Source: Sphingopyxis sp. YF1 (lineage in GTDB: Bacteria > Pseudomonadota > Alphaproteobacteria > Sphingomonadales > Sphingomonadaceae). Taken from it: a stretch of DNA of 64,000 bases. Positions 30,054 to 38,446 of this stretch are shown here, piece after piece. The notes below the pieces were generated by a model. It ran no database searches. It was not told where the DNA came from and saw nothing but the letters and a program-made list of their open reading frames with translations. The stretch lies in contig NZ_CP033204.1 in NCBI RefSeq assembly GCF_022701295.1, positions 2,480,001 through 2,544,000 of the forward strand, read 5' to 3'. The translations under genes were made by a program, and so were the position numbers. Each line of letters starts with the position of its first letter. Position 1 is the stretch's first letter.

Positions 30054-30490
30054 TGCGTCTCGCGCCCGTCCTGCTGGCGGGCGTCCTGGCGCTCGCCGGC
30101 TGCGGCAAGGCCGATCCGGCGGCCGAAACCGCTCCCGGCGATTCGGCCGCGGCTCCGGCCGCCGCCGACACCCCCGCGGTCGAACCGACCGCGGCGATGG
30201 GCGAACAGATTTTCCGGCGCTGCGTCGCCTGCCACACGATCGACAAGGACGGCCGCAACGGCATCGGCCCGAATCTGCACGGCGTCGTCGGCCGCGCGGT
30301 CGCGTCGCACGCCGGCTTCAACTATTCGTCGGCGATGAAGGCAAAGGGCGGCGTCTGGGACGTCGCGACGCTTGACGCGTATCTGGCCGAGCCGATGAAG
30401 AACCTGCCCGGCACGCGCATGGCCTTTGCCGGCGTCTACGACCCCGCCGACCGCAAGGCGCTGCTTCTCTATCTGGAAGCCCAGAAATAA
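30053..30490 (+). CDS. Cytochrome c lipoprotein
   Basis: Second class I cytochrome c, 145 residues. It has a lipoprotein signal (LLAGVLALAGC), an Ala/Pro/Glu linker and a haem domain with CVACH, GIGPNLHGVVGRA and the methionine ligand in GTRMAFAGV. The haem domain parallels that of the preceding gene almost block for block, so the pair looks like a tandem duplication in which one copy is anchored by a helix and the other by a lipid. It starts within the upstream stop (TAATG), so expression is coupled. Confidence 0.88.
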   Translation: MRLAPVLLAGVLALAGCGKADPAAETAPGDSAAAPAAADTPAVEPTAAMGEQIFRRCVACHTIDKDGRNGIGPNLHGVVGRAVASHAGFNYSSAMKAKGGVWDVATLDAYLAEPMKNLPGTRMAFAGVYDPADRKALLLYLEAQK

Positions 30491-30620
30491 TCCTGCTGCG
30501 CCGGTCCGGAAGGACGCCGCTGGATCGATCCGGACAATTATCTATTCCCGTCGGTTGTCGGGGTTTGACGCAGGCCTTCATACGGCTTCTTCGTCATCGC
30601 GTACCCGCCCGGCAGGCGAA

Positions 30621-30648
30621 CCGCGCCGCACCGGTCGATGCGGCGCGG
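30621..30648. other. Perfect 10-bp hairpin in the gap between cytochrome and LOG genes
   Basis: CCGCGCCGCA (30621-30630) and TGCGGCGCGG (30639-30648) are exact reverse complements with an 8-base loop. It lies between two convergent genes and may help end transcription, but no T-run follows on either strand. Confidence 0.45.
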
Positions 30649-30660
30649 CGCGACGGGAAT

Positions 30661-31536
30661 TCAGCTCCGCGCGTCGGCGCCCTCGTAGAAATCCGAGATG
30701 ATCTTCCACGCCTCGTCGGCGGTCTCGACGAAGCGGAACAGGCCAAGATCGCGGGCGCTGATCACGCCTTCCTCGACCAGCGCGTCGAAATTGACGACGC
30801 GGCGCCAGAATTCCTCGCCGAACAGCACGATGGGGATCGGCTTGATCTTGCCGGTCTGGATCAGCGTCAGCAGCTCGAACATTTCGTCGAAGGTGCCGAA
30901 ACCGCCGGGGAAGACCGCGACCGCGCGCGCGCGGAGCAGGAAGTGCATCTTGCGGAGCGCGAAATAGTGGAACTGGAAGCTCAGCGACGGCGTGACGAAG
31001 CGGTTCGGCGCCTGCTCGTGCGGCAACACGATGTTGAGCCCGATCGATTCGCGCCCTTCGTCGTCGGCGCCGCGGTTCGCCGCTTCCATGATCGACGGTC
31101 CGCCGCCCGAACAGACGACGAAGTGGCGGCAGCCCTTGTCGTCGCACGGAACCTGACTCGCGAGCCGCGCCAGCGCGCGCGCCTCGTCATAATATTTGGC
31201 CTTCGCCTTCAGCCGGCGTGCGATGTTGCGCTGTGTGTCATCGGTCGCGGCGCTTTCGAGCGCGTCGGCCTGCGACGGCTCGGGAATGCGCGCCGAACCA
31301 TAGATGACGAGCGTCGATTCGATCCCCGCCTCGTCGAGCAGCAGTTCGGGTTTCAGCAGCTCGAGCTGGAAGCGCACCGGGCGCAGATCCTCACGCAGCA
31401 GGAAGTCCTTGTCCTGAAAGGCGAGCTTGTAGGCGGGGTCCGCCGTCTGCGGGGTGGTGGTCGCCTGTTTGGCGAACTGCGCGTCGTCTTTGGCTTTGTG
31501 GAAACGCGAACGATGGGGTTGTTTGTCTTTTGTCAT
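30661..31536 (-). CDS. LOG family protein (lysine-decarboxylase-like fold)
   Basis: A 291-residue member of the LOG group, nucleoside-monophosphate phosphoribohydrolases that in characterised cases release cytokinins or free bases. The two signature blocks are present: GGGPSIMEAANRGA near residue 140 and PGGFGTFDEMFE near residue 211. The protein is longer than classic LOG (about 190 residues), with an added charged N-terminal region (about 85 residues). ATG at 31536 is preferred to 31572 because the earlier codons (AEAASRS) look non-coding. The true substrate in this organism is not known. Confidence 0.85.
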   Translation of the reverse strand: MTKDKQPHRSRFHKAKDDAQFAKQATTTPQTADPAYKLAFQDKDFLLREDLRPVRFQLELLKPELLLDEAGIESTLVIYGSARIPEPSQADALESAATDDTQRNIARRLKAKAKYYDEARALARLASQVPCDDKGCRHFVVCSGGGPSIMEAANRGADDEGRESIGLNIVLPHEQAPNRFVTPSLSFQFHYFALRKMHFLLRARAVAVFPGGFGTFDEMFELLTLIQTGKIKPIPIVLFGEEFWRRVVNFDALVEEGVISARDLGLFRFVETADEAWKIISDFYEGADARS

Positions 31537-31585
31537 TGGCGAACGGCTAGCCGCTTCCGCCCCGAAAGCCAAGACGCGCCGCGGT

Positions 31586-32290
31586 TCAGCGGCAGTAACC
31601 GTTGCCGCTCATGTCGAAATGGAAATGATTATAGTGCGCCGCATTATAGTCGGGACCGAGCACGGTCCCGAACCGCCGGCACGCCGATTTGTGCAGCGCG
31701 CGCAGGAACTCCTGCGACGCACGGTCGCCCTTCCAGCCGCCGTCGAGCATGATGCGCCGCCCGTCGGCAAGCACGAAGCCCGCCACGTCGACCGCGTTCG
31801 AATAGGCATGCTGCGACAGGCGCCCCGACCGGCCGCCATAGATATTGCGGCAGCTGTAGGTGCCGTAGGTTTCGATCCTGACGACCTCGGTCCCGAGATA
31901 CTGGCGCGCCGCGGGTTTGACCGCATAGCGCGCCCACGCCGCGAAGTTGCGCGCGAGCGGACAGGTCATCGCGCCGAGCCCCGACGTCGGCGTGCCGACG
32001 TCGAGCAGCTTGACCGAATCGATCGAGCTGCACCCGCCGCCATGGTCCTGGTTCGGCAGCGGCGTGAATTTCACCCCCGCCTGCTTCAGGTCGAAGGCGC
32101 ATTGCTGCGCCTCGGGGCTGTTAAAGGAGGGCGCACCGCTCACCTGCGGCCGTTTGGGTCCGCTCGATGCCGCCTGCTTCGATCCGGTGCCGCCCTTCAT
32201 AACCTCGGGGGCTCCGAAACAGGCCGAAAGCGCGAGCGCCGCGGCGCTTGCGATCAGGACTCGGAGCCGGAGGAACGCGGGTTTCGCCAT
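31586..32290 (-). CDS. Extensin family lipoprotein
   Basis: A 234-residue exported protein with a lipobox (LALSAC) after the leader. The body is the extensin-like C-terminal domain common in alphaproteobacteria: CAFDLKQAGVKFTPLP, CPLARNFAAWARYAV, ETYGTYSCRN, SQHAYSNAVDVAGFVL and the ending HYNHFHFDMSGNGYCR. The His/Asp positions in HAYSNAVD and NHFHFD match zinc ligands in D-Ala-D-Ala carboxypeptidase/VanY-like folds, so a peptidoglycan role is plausible. That is inference; the family has few characterised members. Confidence 0.88.
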   Translation of the reverse strand: MAKPAFLRLRVLIASAAALALSACFGAPEVMKGGTGSKQAASSGPKRPQVSGAPSFNSPEAQQCAFDLKQAGVKFTPLPNQDHGGGCSSIDSVKLLDVGTPTSGLGAMTCPLARNFAAWARYAVKPAARQYLGTEVVRIETYGTYSCRNIYGGRSGRLSQHAYSNAVDVAGFVLADGRRIMLDGGWKGDRASQEFLRALHKSACRRFGTVLGPDYNAAHYNHFHFDMSGNGYCR

Positions 32291-32376
32291 GACGTCAAAA
32301 TATCGACGATTTGGTTAACAAGTCGCTAACCCACGATTCCGTTCGTCGATAATTTCGCGCGGGCGGCGCAATTTGT

Positions 32377-32460
32377 TTGACAGTTGCGCGGCTCCCCTTA
32401 AACGCAGCGCCGGGCCACGCGGTCCCAACGCCGCGCGAGCTCTCTGTAAGGAGAGTCTAC
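32377..32460 (+). promoter_or_regulatory. serC promoter and structured leader
   Basis: A perfect -35 hexamer TTGACA (32377-32382) is followed, after about 15-16 bases, by a weak -10 (TTAAAC). The leader then holds CGCGG-N8-CCGCG (32418-32435) and the hairpin CTCTC-TGTAAG-GAGAG (32440-32455), whose 3' arm contains the AAGGAG ribosome-binding site. Hiding the site in a stem suggests control of translation. A serC leader RNA motif has been described computationally in Alphaproteobacteria; whether this sequence matches it needs a covariance search. Confidence 0.5.
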
Positions 32461-33588
32461 ATGACTGAAGTGCGTAAACCGCAGGCAGCGCCTGCGCGTC
32501 CTTTCTTCTCTTCCGGTCCCTGCGCCAAGCCGCCGGGCTGGACCCCCGAAAAACTCGCCACCGAATCGCTCGGCCGCTCGCATCGCGCGAAGATCGGCAA
32601 GACGCGCCTCGCTCTCTGCATCGACCTGATGCGCGAGATGCTCCAGCTTCCCGACACGCACCGCATCGGCATCGTTCCGGGCTCGGACACCGGCGCCTTT
32701 GAAATGGCGATGTGGACGATGCTCGGCGCGCGCCCGGTCACGACGCTCGCATGGGAGAGCTTCGGCGAGGGCTGGGTCACCGACGCCGTCAAGCAGCTCA
32801 AGCTCGACCCGACGGTCATCCGCGCCGATTACGGCCAGCTTCCCGACCTGACCCAGGTCGACTGGTCGAACGACGTGCTCTTCACCTGGAACGGCACCAC
32901 CAGCGGCGTCCGCGTCCCGAACGGCGACTGGATCCCCGACGACCGCGAAGGTCTGTCCTTCGCCGACTCGACCTCGGCGGTGTTCGCTTACGACCTGCCG
33001 TGGGACAAGATCGACGTCGCGACCTTCAGCTGGCAGAAAGTGCTCGGCGGCGAAGGCGGTCACGGCGTGCTGATCCTCGGCCCTCGCGCCGTCGAACGCC
33101 TCGAAACTTACACCCCCGCCTGGCCGCTGCCCAAGGTGTTCCGCCTCGTGTCGAAGGGCAAGCTCGCCGAGGGCGTGTTCAAGGGCGAGACGATCAACAC
33201 CCCGTCGATGCTCGCGGTCGAGGACGCGATCTTCGCGCTCGAATGGGCGAAGTCCTTGGGCGGCCTCGACGGGCTGAAGGCGCGCAGCGACGCGAACGCC
33301 GCGGCGCTCGACAAGATCGTCGCCGACCGCGAGTGGCTCAGCCATCTCGCGACCGATCCCGCCAGCCGCTCGAAGACCTCGGTCTGCCTGTCGGTCGCCG
33401 GGGCCGACGCGGATTTCATCAAGAAATTCGCAGGGCTGCTTGAGGCCGAAGGCGCAGCCTACGACATCGCGGGCTATCGCGACGCTCCCCCGGGACTTCG
33501 CATCTGGTGCGGCGCAACCGTCGACACCGCCGATATCGAAGCGCTCGGCCCCTGGCTCGACTGGGCCTACGCCTCGCTCAACGCTTGA
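32461..33588 (+). CDS. serC: Phosphoserine aminotransferase
   Basis: PLP-dependent aminotransferase making phosphoserine from 3-phosphohydroxypyruvate, and acting also in PLP synthesis; 375 residues. It belongs to the longer alphaproteobacterial SerC type: FFSSGPCAKPPGW at the N-terminus, GIVPGSDTGAFEMAMW, and the Schiff-base lysine K193 in FSWQKVLGGEGGHGV. ATG at 32461 has AAGGAG seven bases upstream and excludes an unconserved 28-residue extension. serA follows after 85 bases, so the first two steps of serine synthesis are adjacent. Confidence 0.96.
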   Translation: MTEVRKPQAAPARPFFSSGPCAKPPGWTPEKLATESLGRSHRAKIGKTRLALCIDLMREMLQLPDTHRIGIVPGSDTGAFEMAMWTMLGARPVTTLAWESFGEGWVTDAVKQLKLDPTVIRADYGQLPDLTQVDWSNDVLFTWNGTTSGVRVPNGDWIPDDREGLSFADSTSAVFAYDLPWDKIDVATFSWQKVLGGEGGHGVLILGPRAVERLETYTPAWPLPKVFRLVSKGKLAEGVFKGETINTPSMLAVEDAIFALEWAKSLGGLDGLKARSDANAAALDKIVADREWLSHLATDPASRSKTSVCLSVAGADADFIKKFAGLLEAEGAAYDIAGYRDAPPGLRIWCGATVDTADIEALGPWLDWAYASLNA

Positions 33589-33589
33589 C

Positions 33590-33662
33590 GTCGTCCCAGC
33601 GAAAGCTGGGACCGCTATCGATCATACCCATTCCCAACGATCCCAGCTTTCGCTGGGATGAC
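33590..33662. repeat. Inverted pair of REP-like palindromes between serC and serA
   Basis: Two 22-base arms (33590-33611 and 33641-33662) are reverse complements with one mismatch. Each arm is itself a hairpin, CCCAGC-GAAA-GCTGGG, with a GNRA-type loop on one strand, and each has a GTCGTC/GATGAC end. The family differs in sequence from that at 9.5 kb but has the same build. It fills the gap and could form a long stem in the serC-serA transcript. Confidence 0.85.
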
Positions 33663-33673
33663 GGAGAAAACCA

Positions 33674-35260
33674 ATGACCGCACCCAAAGTCCTCATCAGC
33701 GACAAGATGGACCCCAAAGCCGCCGCAATCTTCAAGGAACGCGGCATCGACGTCGATGTCATCACCGGCAAGACCAAGGACGAGCTGATCGCGATGATCG
33801 GCGACTATGACGGCCTCGCCATCCGCTCGGCCACGAAAGTCACCGCCGACGTTCTCGCCGCCGCAACGAACCTCAAGGTCGTCGGCCGCGCCGGGATCGG
33901 CGTCGACAATGTCGACATTCCGTCGGCGTCGAAGCAGGGCGTCATCGTGATGAACACGCCCTTCGGCAACAGCATCACCACCGCCGAGCATGCGATCGCG
34001 ATGATGTTCGCGCTCGCCCGCCAGATCCCCGAAGCCAATGCACTGACGCAGGCGGGCAAATGGCCGAAGAACGACTTCATGGGCGTCGAGCTCACCTCGA
34101 AGACGCTCGGCCTGATCGGCTGCGGCAACATCGGCAGCATCGTCGCCGAACGCGCGATCGGGCTGCGCATGAAGGTCGTCGCTTTCGATCCCTTCCTGAC
34201 CCCCGAGCGCGCGATCGAGCTGGGCGTCGAAAAGGCCGACCTCGAGACTCTGCTCGCCAAGGCCGACTTCATCACGCTGCACACGCCGCTGACCGACCAG
34301 ACGCGCGGCATTTTGTCGGCCGAAAATCTCGCGAAGACCAAAAAGGGCGTGCGCATCATCAACTGCGCGCGCGGCGGGCTGATCGACGAAGCGGCGCTGA
34401 AGGCGGCGCTCGACAGCGGCCATGTCGCGGGCGCGGCGCTCGACGTGTTCCAGACCGAGCCGCCGGCCGCCGACCATCCGCTGTTCGGCACGCCGAACTT
34501 CATCTGCACTCCGCACCTCGGCGCGTCGACCGACGAGGCGCAGGTCAATGTCGCCATTCAGGTGGCCGAGCAGATCAGCGATTACCTGCTGACCGGCGGG
34601 ATCACCAACGCGCTCAACGTCCCCAGCCTGTCGGCCGAGGAAGCGCCGAAGCTGCGCCCCTATATGAGCCTCGCCGAAAAGCTCGGCAGCCTTGTCGGCC
34701 AGCTCGCGCACGACAACCTTACGACCATCTCGGTCGAAGTCGAGGGCGCCGCCGCCGAACTCAACCTGAAGCCGATCACCGCCGCGGTGCTCACCGGGCT
34801 GATGCGCCGCTATTCGGACAGCGTGAACATGGTCAACGCCCCGCACCTCGCGCGCGAGCGCGGGCTCGACGTGCGCGAAGTGCGCCACGACCGCGACGGC
34901 GATTACCACACGCTCGTCCGCGTCACCGTGGCAACCGAACAGGGCGACCGCTCGGTCGCGGGCACCTTGTTCAGCAACGGCGACCCGCGCCTCGTCGAGA
35001 TGTTCGGGATCAAGGTCGAGGCCGACCTCGACGGCCACATGCTCTATATCGTGAACGAGGACGCGCCCGGCTTCATCGGCCGTATCGGCACGACGCTCGG
35101 CGACGCGGGACTCAACATCGGCACCTTCCACCTCGGCCGCCGCGCTGCGGGCGGCGAGGCCGTGCTGCTGCTGTCGCTCGATTCGGCGATGCCCGAACCC
35201 CTGCTGTGGCAGCTGTGCCAGCTGCCCGGCGTCAAGACGGTGAAGGGCTTGAACTTCTAA
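33674..35260 (+). CDS. serA: D-3-phosphoglycerate dehydrogenase
   Basis: First step of serine synthesis, oxidising 3-phosphoglycerate with NAD+; 528 residues, the long form. The substrate domain has AGIGVDNVD and MNTPFGN, the Rossmann loop is GLIGCGNIGSIVA, and the catalytic Arg, Glu and His lie in the NCARGGLIDE ... CTPHLGAST region. An intervening domain and a C-terminal ACT domain (YIVNEDAPGFIGRIGTTLGD) follow, so serine feedback is likely. It starts 12 bases after an inverted repeat, with GGAGAA upstream of ATG. Confidence 0.97.
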   Translation: MTAPKVLISDKMDPKAAAIFKERGIDVDVITGKTKDELIAMIGDYDGLAIRSATKVTADVLAAATNLKVVGRAGIGVDNVDIPSASKQGVIVMNTPFGNSITTAEHAIAMMFALARQIPEANALTQAGKWPKNDFMGVELTSKTLGLIGCGNIGSIVAERAIGLRMKVVAFDPFLTPERAIELGVEKADLETLLAKADFITLHTPLTDQTRGILSAENLAKTKKGVRIINCARGGLIDEAALKAALDSGHVAGAALDVFQTEPPAADHPLFGTPNFICTPHLGASTDEAQVNVAIQVAEQISDYLLTGGITNALNVPSLSAEEAPKLRPYMSLAEKLGSLVGQLAHDNLTTISVEVEGAAAELNLKPITAAVLTGLMRRYSDSVNMVNAPHLARERGLDVREVRHDRDGDYHTLVRVTVATEQGDRSVAGTLFSNGDPRLVEMFGIKVEADLDGHMLYIVNEDAPGFIGRIGTTLGDAGLNIGTFHLGRRAAGGEAVLLLSLDSAMPEPLLWQLCQLPGVKTVKGLNF

Positions 35261-35278
35261 GCTTCAAGCCCGCTCCAG

Positions 35279-35353
35279 TCCGCGTCGGGTGAGACCGGGA
35301 TGCTGAAACAGGCTCTCTCTCCTCCAAGGTGTTTCGGCGCCACCCGACGCGGA
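35279..35353 (+). ncRNA. Candidate structured RNA with anti-Shine-Dalgarno-like loop
   Basis: In the 145-base serA-hisZ gap, TCCGCGTCGGGTG (35279-35291) and CACCCGACGCGGA (35341-35353) are perfect 13-base reverse complements. Within them CTGAAACA (35303-35310) pairs with TGTTTCGG (35330-35337), one pair being G-U. The apical loop (35311-35329) reads GG-CTCTCTCTCCTCC-AAGG, complementary to Shine-Dalgarno sequences. No T-run follows, so a simple terminator is unlikely. It may be the hisZ leader or a processed small RNA. The strand is assumed from the flanking genes. Confidence 0.45.
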
Positions 35354-35405
35354 CGAATCGCACCGGATCGTTGACTCCGGGCGCGACCAGCCTAAGGCCG
35401 CACCG

Positions 35406-36518
35406 ATGACCAAGGCCCCTGCCCTGCTGCCCGAAGGCCTCCGCGACCGCCTGCCCGCGCAGGCCGAGGCGGCGTCGCGCGTCACCCGCGCGCTCGTCGA
35501 TGCGATGCGCGCGCACGGCTATGGTCGCGTGTCGCCCCCGCTCGCCGAATTTCGCGAGACGCTGGGCGGTGACGATGACCGCAGCGCGCGCGATCTGCTC
35601 CGTTTCACCGACCCGGTGTCGCAGCGCACGCTCGCGCTGCGCCCCGACATCACGCGGCAGGTCGGCCGCATCGCGACGTCGCTTCTCGCCGCCGCGCCGC
35701 GCCCGCTGCGGCTCTGCTACGCCGGGCAGGTGGTCAAGCTGCGCGCGAGTCAGCTCCGCCCCGCGCGCGAGATGCTCCAGGTCGGCGCCGAACTGATCGG
35801 CAGCGACGGCGTCGCCGCGGCGCGCGAGATCGTGACCGTCGCGATCGACGCGCTCGACGCCGCGGGCATCGGCGGTGCGACGATCGACTTCACCCTGCCC
35901 GACATCGTCGACCTGCTCGCCGGGACCTTGCCGGTCGCGGCATCGCGCGACGAACTGCGCGATGCGCTCGATGCCAAGGATGCCGGCGCGCTCGTCCGCC
36001 TCGGCGCCGCGAGCTACCTGCCGCTGCTGCGCGCGACCGGACCGTTCGACCAGGCGATCGCGGACCTGCGCGCCTTCGACACCACCGGAGTCCTGACCAG
36101 CCGCATCGACGCACTCGAAGCGATCGCGGCGCCGGTGCGCGACCGCGCCGACCTGACGCTCGATCCGACCGAGCGCCACGGCTTCGCCTATCAGAGCTGG
36201 TTCGGTTTCCAGATCTTCGTCCCCGGCCAGGGCGACGCGATCGGCCGCGGCGGCAGCTATGCGATCCCGGTCGGCGAAAGCCGCGAAGAAACCGCGATCG
36301 GCTTTTCGCTCTACCCCGACCCGCTGATCGACGATGGACTGGGCGCCGAAGATATCGCCGAACGCCGCATCTTCCTGCCGCTCGGCCACGATCCCGCCAT
36401 CGCCGCCAGCCTGCGTGCCGACGACTGGCAGACGGTCGCGGCGCTGTCCGACGGCGATGATGCGCGCGCGCTCGGCTGTGCCTGGCGCCTCGGCCCCGAC
36501 GGGCCAGTAGAGGCCTGA
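35406..36518 (+). CDS. hisZ: ATP phosphoribosyltransferase regulatory subunit
   Basis: HisRS-like subunit that activates the short-form HisG in histidine synthesis, 370 residues. It lacks the anticodon-binding domain of HisRS. The class II synthetase-like core opens LLPEGLRDRLPAQAEAASR, with FTDPVSQRTLALRPDITRQVGRI (motif 2 region), LCYAGQVVKLR and the C-terminal GRGGSYAIPVGE. hisG is not adjacent; instead purA follows after a small reverse gene. The gene starts 52 bases after a strong hairpin that could control it. Confidence 0.92.
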   Translation: MTKAPALLPEGLRDRLPAQAEAASRVTRALVDAMRAHGYGRVSPPLAEFRETLGGDDDRSARDLLRFTDPVSQRTLALRPDITRQVGRIATSLLAAAPRPLRLCYAGQVVKLRASQLRPAREMLQVGAELIGSDGVAAAREIVTVAIDALDAAGIGGATIDFTLPDIVDLLAGTLPVAASRDELRDALDAKDAGALVRLGAASYLPLLRATGPFDQAIADLRAFDTTGVLTSRIDALEAIAAPVRDRADLTLDPTERHGFAYQSWFGFQIFVPGQGDAIGRGGSYAIPVGESREETAIGFSLYPDPLIDDGLGAEDIAERRIFLPLGHDPAIAASLRADDWQTVAALSDGDDARALGCAWRLGPDGPVEA

Positions 36519-36545
36519 ACCCGCCTCCGGGCTACGGCTGAAAAA

Positions 36546-36923
36546 TCAGAAGTCCGACACCCCGAAGCGCGGAATCCCCTGGTTGACCCCCGGCGGATCG
36601 AGCACGCTCACGTCGAGCGCGACCGATTCGCCGATCCAGTGCGCCAGCGTCGTGTGATCGGCAAGGTCGTCGTCGGTCAGCGGATGGACGAGCGCGCGCA
36701 GCCCCGCCGCTTCGATCGCCGCGACGACCGCGGGCACCGCAGCGCCGAGGAAATGCACCTCATATTGCGCAATCGGATGCGGCCCCGCCGGACCGTCGGT
36801 CATCGCCCCGACGAACAGGATCGCGGGGTCGCTGTCGAAAGCTTCGCGCAGCATCGCCGCGGCGGCCCGTTCGGCGGGATTGTAATAGATATGGGCGTGG
36901 TGGGGCGCGTCGGGATCGGTCAT
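36546..36923 (-). CDS. DOPA 4,5-dioxygenase family protein
   Basis: A 125-residue protein matching the small DOPA-dioxygenase-like family. The hallmark blocks are HHAHIYYNP at the N-terminus, [12 protein letters not shown] in the middle and [15 protein letters not shown] towards the end; the histidines are the likely metal ligands. Characterised fungal relatives cleave catechols, but bacterial members are mostly untested. It is transcribed against hisZ and purA and stands alone. The start at 36923 gives the usual length. Confidence 0.82.
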   Translation of the reverse strand: MTDPDAPHHAHIYYNPAERAAAAMLREAFDSDPAILFVGAMTDGPAGPHPIAQYEVHFLGAAVPAVVAAIEAAGLRALVHPLTDDDLADHTTLAHWIGESVALDVSVLDPPGVNQGIPRFGVSDF

Positions 36924-37118
36924 CGCATCGATAGATCATGGCGCGGCCCGGCGGACAAGGTCTGGAGCGCCCACCCGCCCCCGTCCCCGCGGCAACCTCG
37001 CACCCGGTTGGCAGGGGTGCAAAATGGATTGGCGCGATGTCCCGCCGCCCTTGCCTCTGCGGCCAAATCCGCTAAGGCCGCGCCGGGCCGAAAATTGGCC
37101 GCTCAGCAGGACAGCATC

Positions 37119-38408
37119 ATGGCAAATGTTACCGTCATCGGGTCGCAATGGGGCGACGAGGGCAAAGGCAAGATCGTCGACTGGCTTGCGAGCCGCGCCG
37201 ACGCCGTTGTCCGTTTCCAGGGCGGACATAACGCCGGGCACACTCTCGTCGTCGGCGAACAGGTCTACAAGCTCTCGCTCCTCCCCTCGGGCATCGTCAC
37301 CGGCACGCTGTCGATCATCGGCAACGGCGTCGTACTCGATCCGTGGGCGCTGCGCGACGAGATCGCCAAGCTGCGCGGCCAGGGCGTCGCCATTAACCCC
37401 GAGAATTTCGCGATCGCCGACAATTGCGCGCTGATCCTGCCCTTCCACCGCGACCTCGACGCGCTGCGCGAGACCGCCGCGGGCGCGGGCAAGATCGGCA
37501 CCACCGGGCGCGGCATCGGTCCTGCCTATGAGGACAAGGTCGGCCGCCGCGCGATCCGCGTCTGCGACCTCGCGCACCTCGACAAGCTCGATCCGCAGAT
37601 CGACCGCCTGACCGCGCACCACGACGCGTTGCGCGCGGGCTTCGGCGAACCGCCGATCGACCGCGACCGGCTGAAGGCCGACCTCGCCGAGATCGCGGAC
37701 TATGTGCTCGAATATGCCCAGCCGGTGTGGAAGCGCCTGAAAAAGGTCCGCAAGGCGGGCGCGCGCATCCTGTTCGAAGGTGCGCAGGGCGTGCTGCTCG
37801 ACGTCGACCACGGCACCTATCCCTTCGTCACCAGTTCGAACACGGTCAGCGGCACCGCCGCGAACGGATCGGGGCTCGGCCCCTCGGCGGTGGGCTTCGT
37901 GCTCGGCATCGCCAAGGCCTATACGACGCGCGTCGGCAGCGGTCCCTTCCCGACCGAACTCGAGGACGCAACCGGCCAGAAGCTCGGCGAGCGCGGCCAT
38001 GAATTCGGCACCGTCACCGGACGCAAGCGCCGCTGCGGCTGGTTCGACGCGGTGCTGGTGCGCCAGAGCTGCGCCGTGTCGGGCGTCACCGGCATCGCGC
38101 TTACCAAGCTCGACGTTCTCGACGGCTTCGACACCATCCGCATCTGCACAGGTTATCGCCTGCGCGGCAAGATCCTCGACTATTTCCCAGCGCATTCCGC
38201 CGATCAGACCGAGGTCGAGCCGATCTACGAGGAAATGGACGGCTGGCACGAATCGACCGCGGGCGCGCGCAGCTATGCCGACCTGCCCGCGCAGGCGATC
38301 AAATATATCCAGCGCGTGCAGGAACTGATCGAAACCCCGATCGCGCTCGTGTCGACCAGCCCCGAGCGCGAGGACACGATCCTGATCCGCGATCCGTTCA
38401 GCGATTGA
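37119..38408 (+). CDS. purA: Adenylosuccinate synthetase
   Basis: Joins IMP and aspartate with GTP hydrolysis in AMP synthesis, 429 residues. The GTP-binding loop is [11 protein letters not shown] (residues 8-18). [44 protein letters not shown] and the C-terminal STSPERxDTI block are all as expected. ATG at 37119 starts directly at MANVTVIG; an upstream in-frame extension of 160 codons is non-conserved. The 195-base gap upstream holds no other gene and should carry the promoter. Confidence 0.98.
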   Translation: MANVTVIGSQWGDEGKGKIVDWLASRADAVVRFQGGHNAGHTLVVGEQVYKLSLLPSGIVTGTLSIIGNGVVLDPWALRDEIAKLRGQGVAINPENFAIADNCALILPFHRDLDALRETAAGAGKIGTTGRGIGPAYEDKVGRRAIRVCDLAHLDKLDPQIDRLTAHHDALRAGFGEPPIDRDRLKADLAEIADYVLEYAQPVWKRLKKVRKAGARILFEGAQGVLLDVDHGTYPFVTSSNTVSGTAANGSGLGPSAVGFVLGIAKAYTTRVGSGPFPTELEDATGQKLGERGHEFGTVTGRKRRCGWFDAVLVRQSCAVSGVTGIALTKLDVLDGFDTIRICTGYRLRGKILDYFPAHSADQTEVEPIYEEMDGWHESTAGARSYADLPAQAIKYIQRVQELIETPIALVSTSPEREDTILIRDPFSD

Positions 38409-38413
38409 TCACC

Positions 38414-38446
38414 GATCCTCCCCGTGGCGCGGCCATGGAGAGGATC
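38414..38446. repeat. Short inverted repeat at a convergent gene junction
   Basis: GATCCTC (38414-38420) and GAGGATC (38440-38446) flank a GC-rich core with GTGGCGCGGCCAT. The build and ends resemble the larger element at 11332-11470. It overlaps the dehalogenase stop codon and may act as a two-way terminator for it and purA, though T-runs are absent. Confidence 0.55.

Noticed and set aside
30621..30648. A strong hairpin taken at first for an intrinsic terminator of the LOG gene
   Set aside because: No T-run follows on either strand; kept only as an unexplained hairpin.
35300..35374. A 24-codon ORF in the serA-hisZ gap that could be a leader peptide
   Set aside because: It contains no histidine codons, so it is not a his attenuator, and its start lacks a ribosome-binding site. 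It overlaps the hairpin by chance, as far as I can tell.
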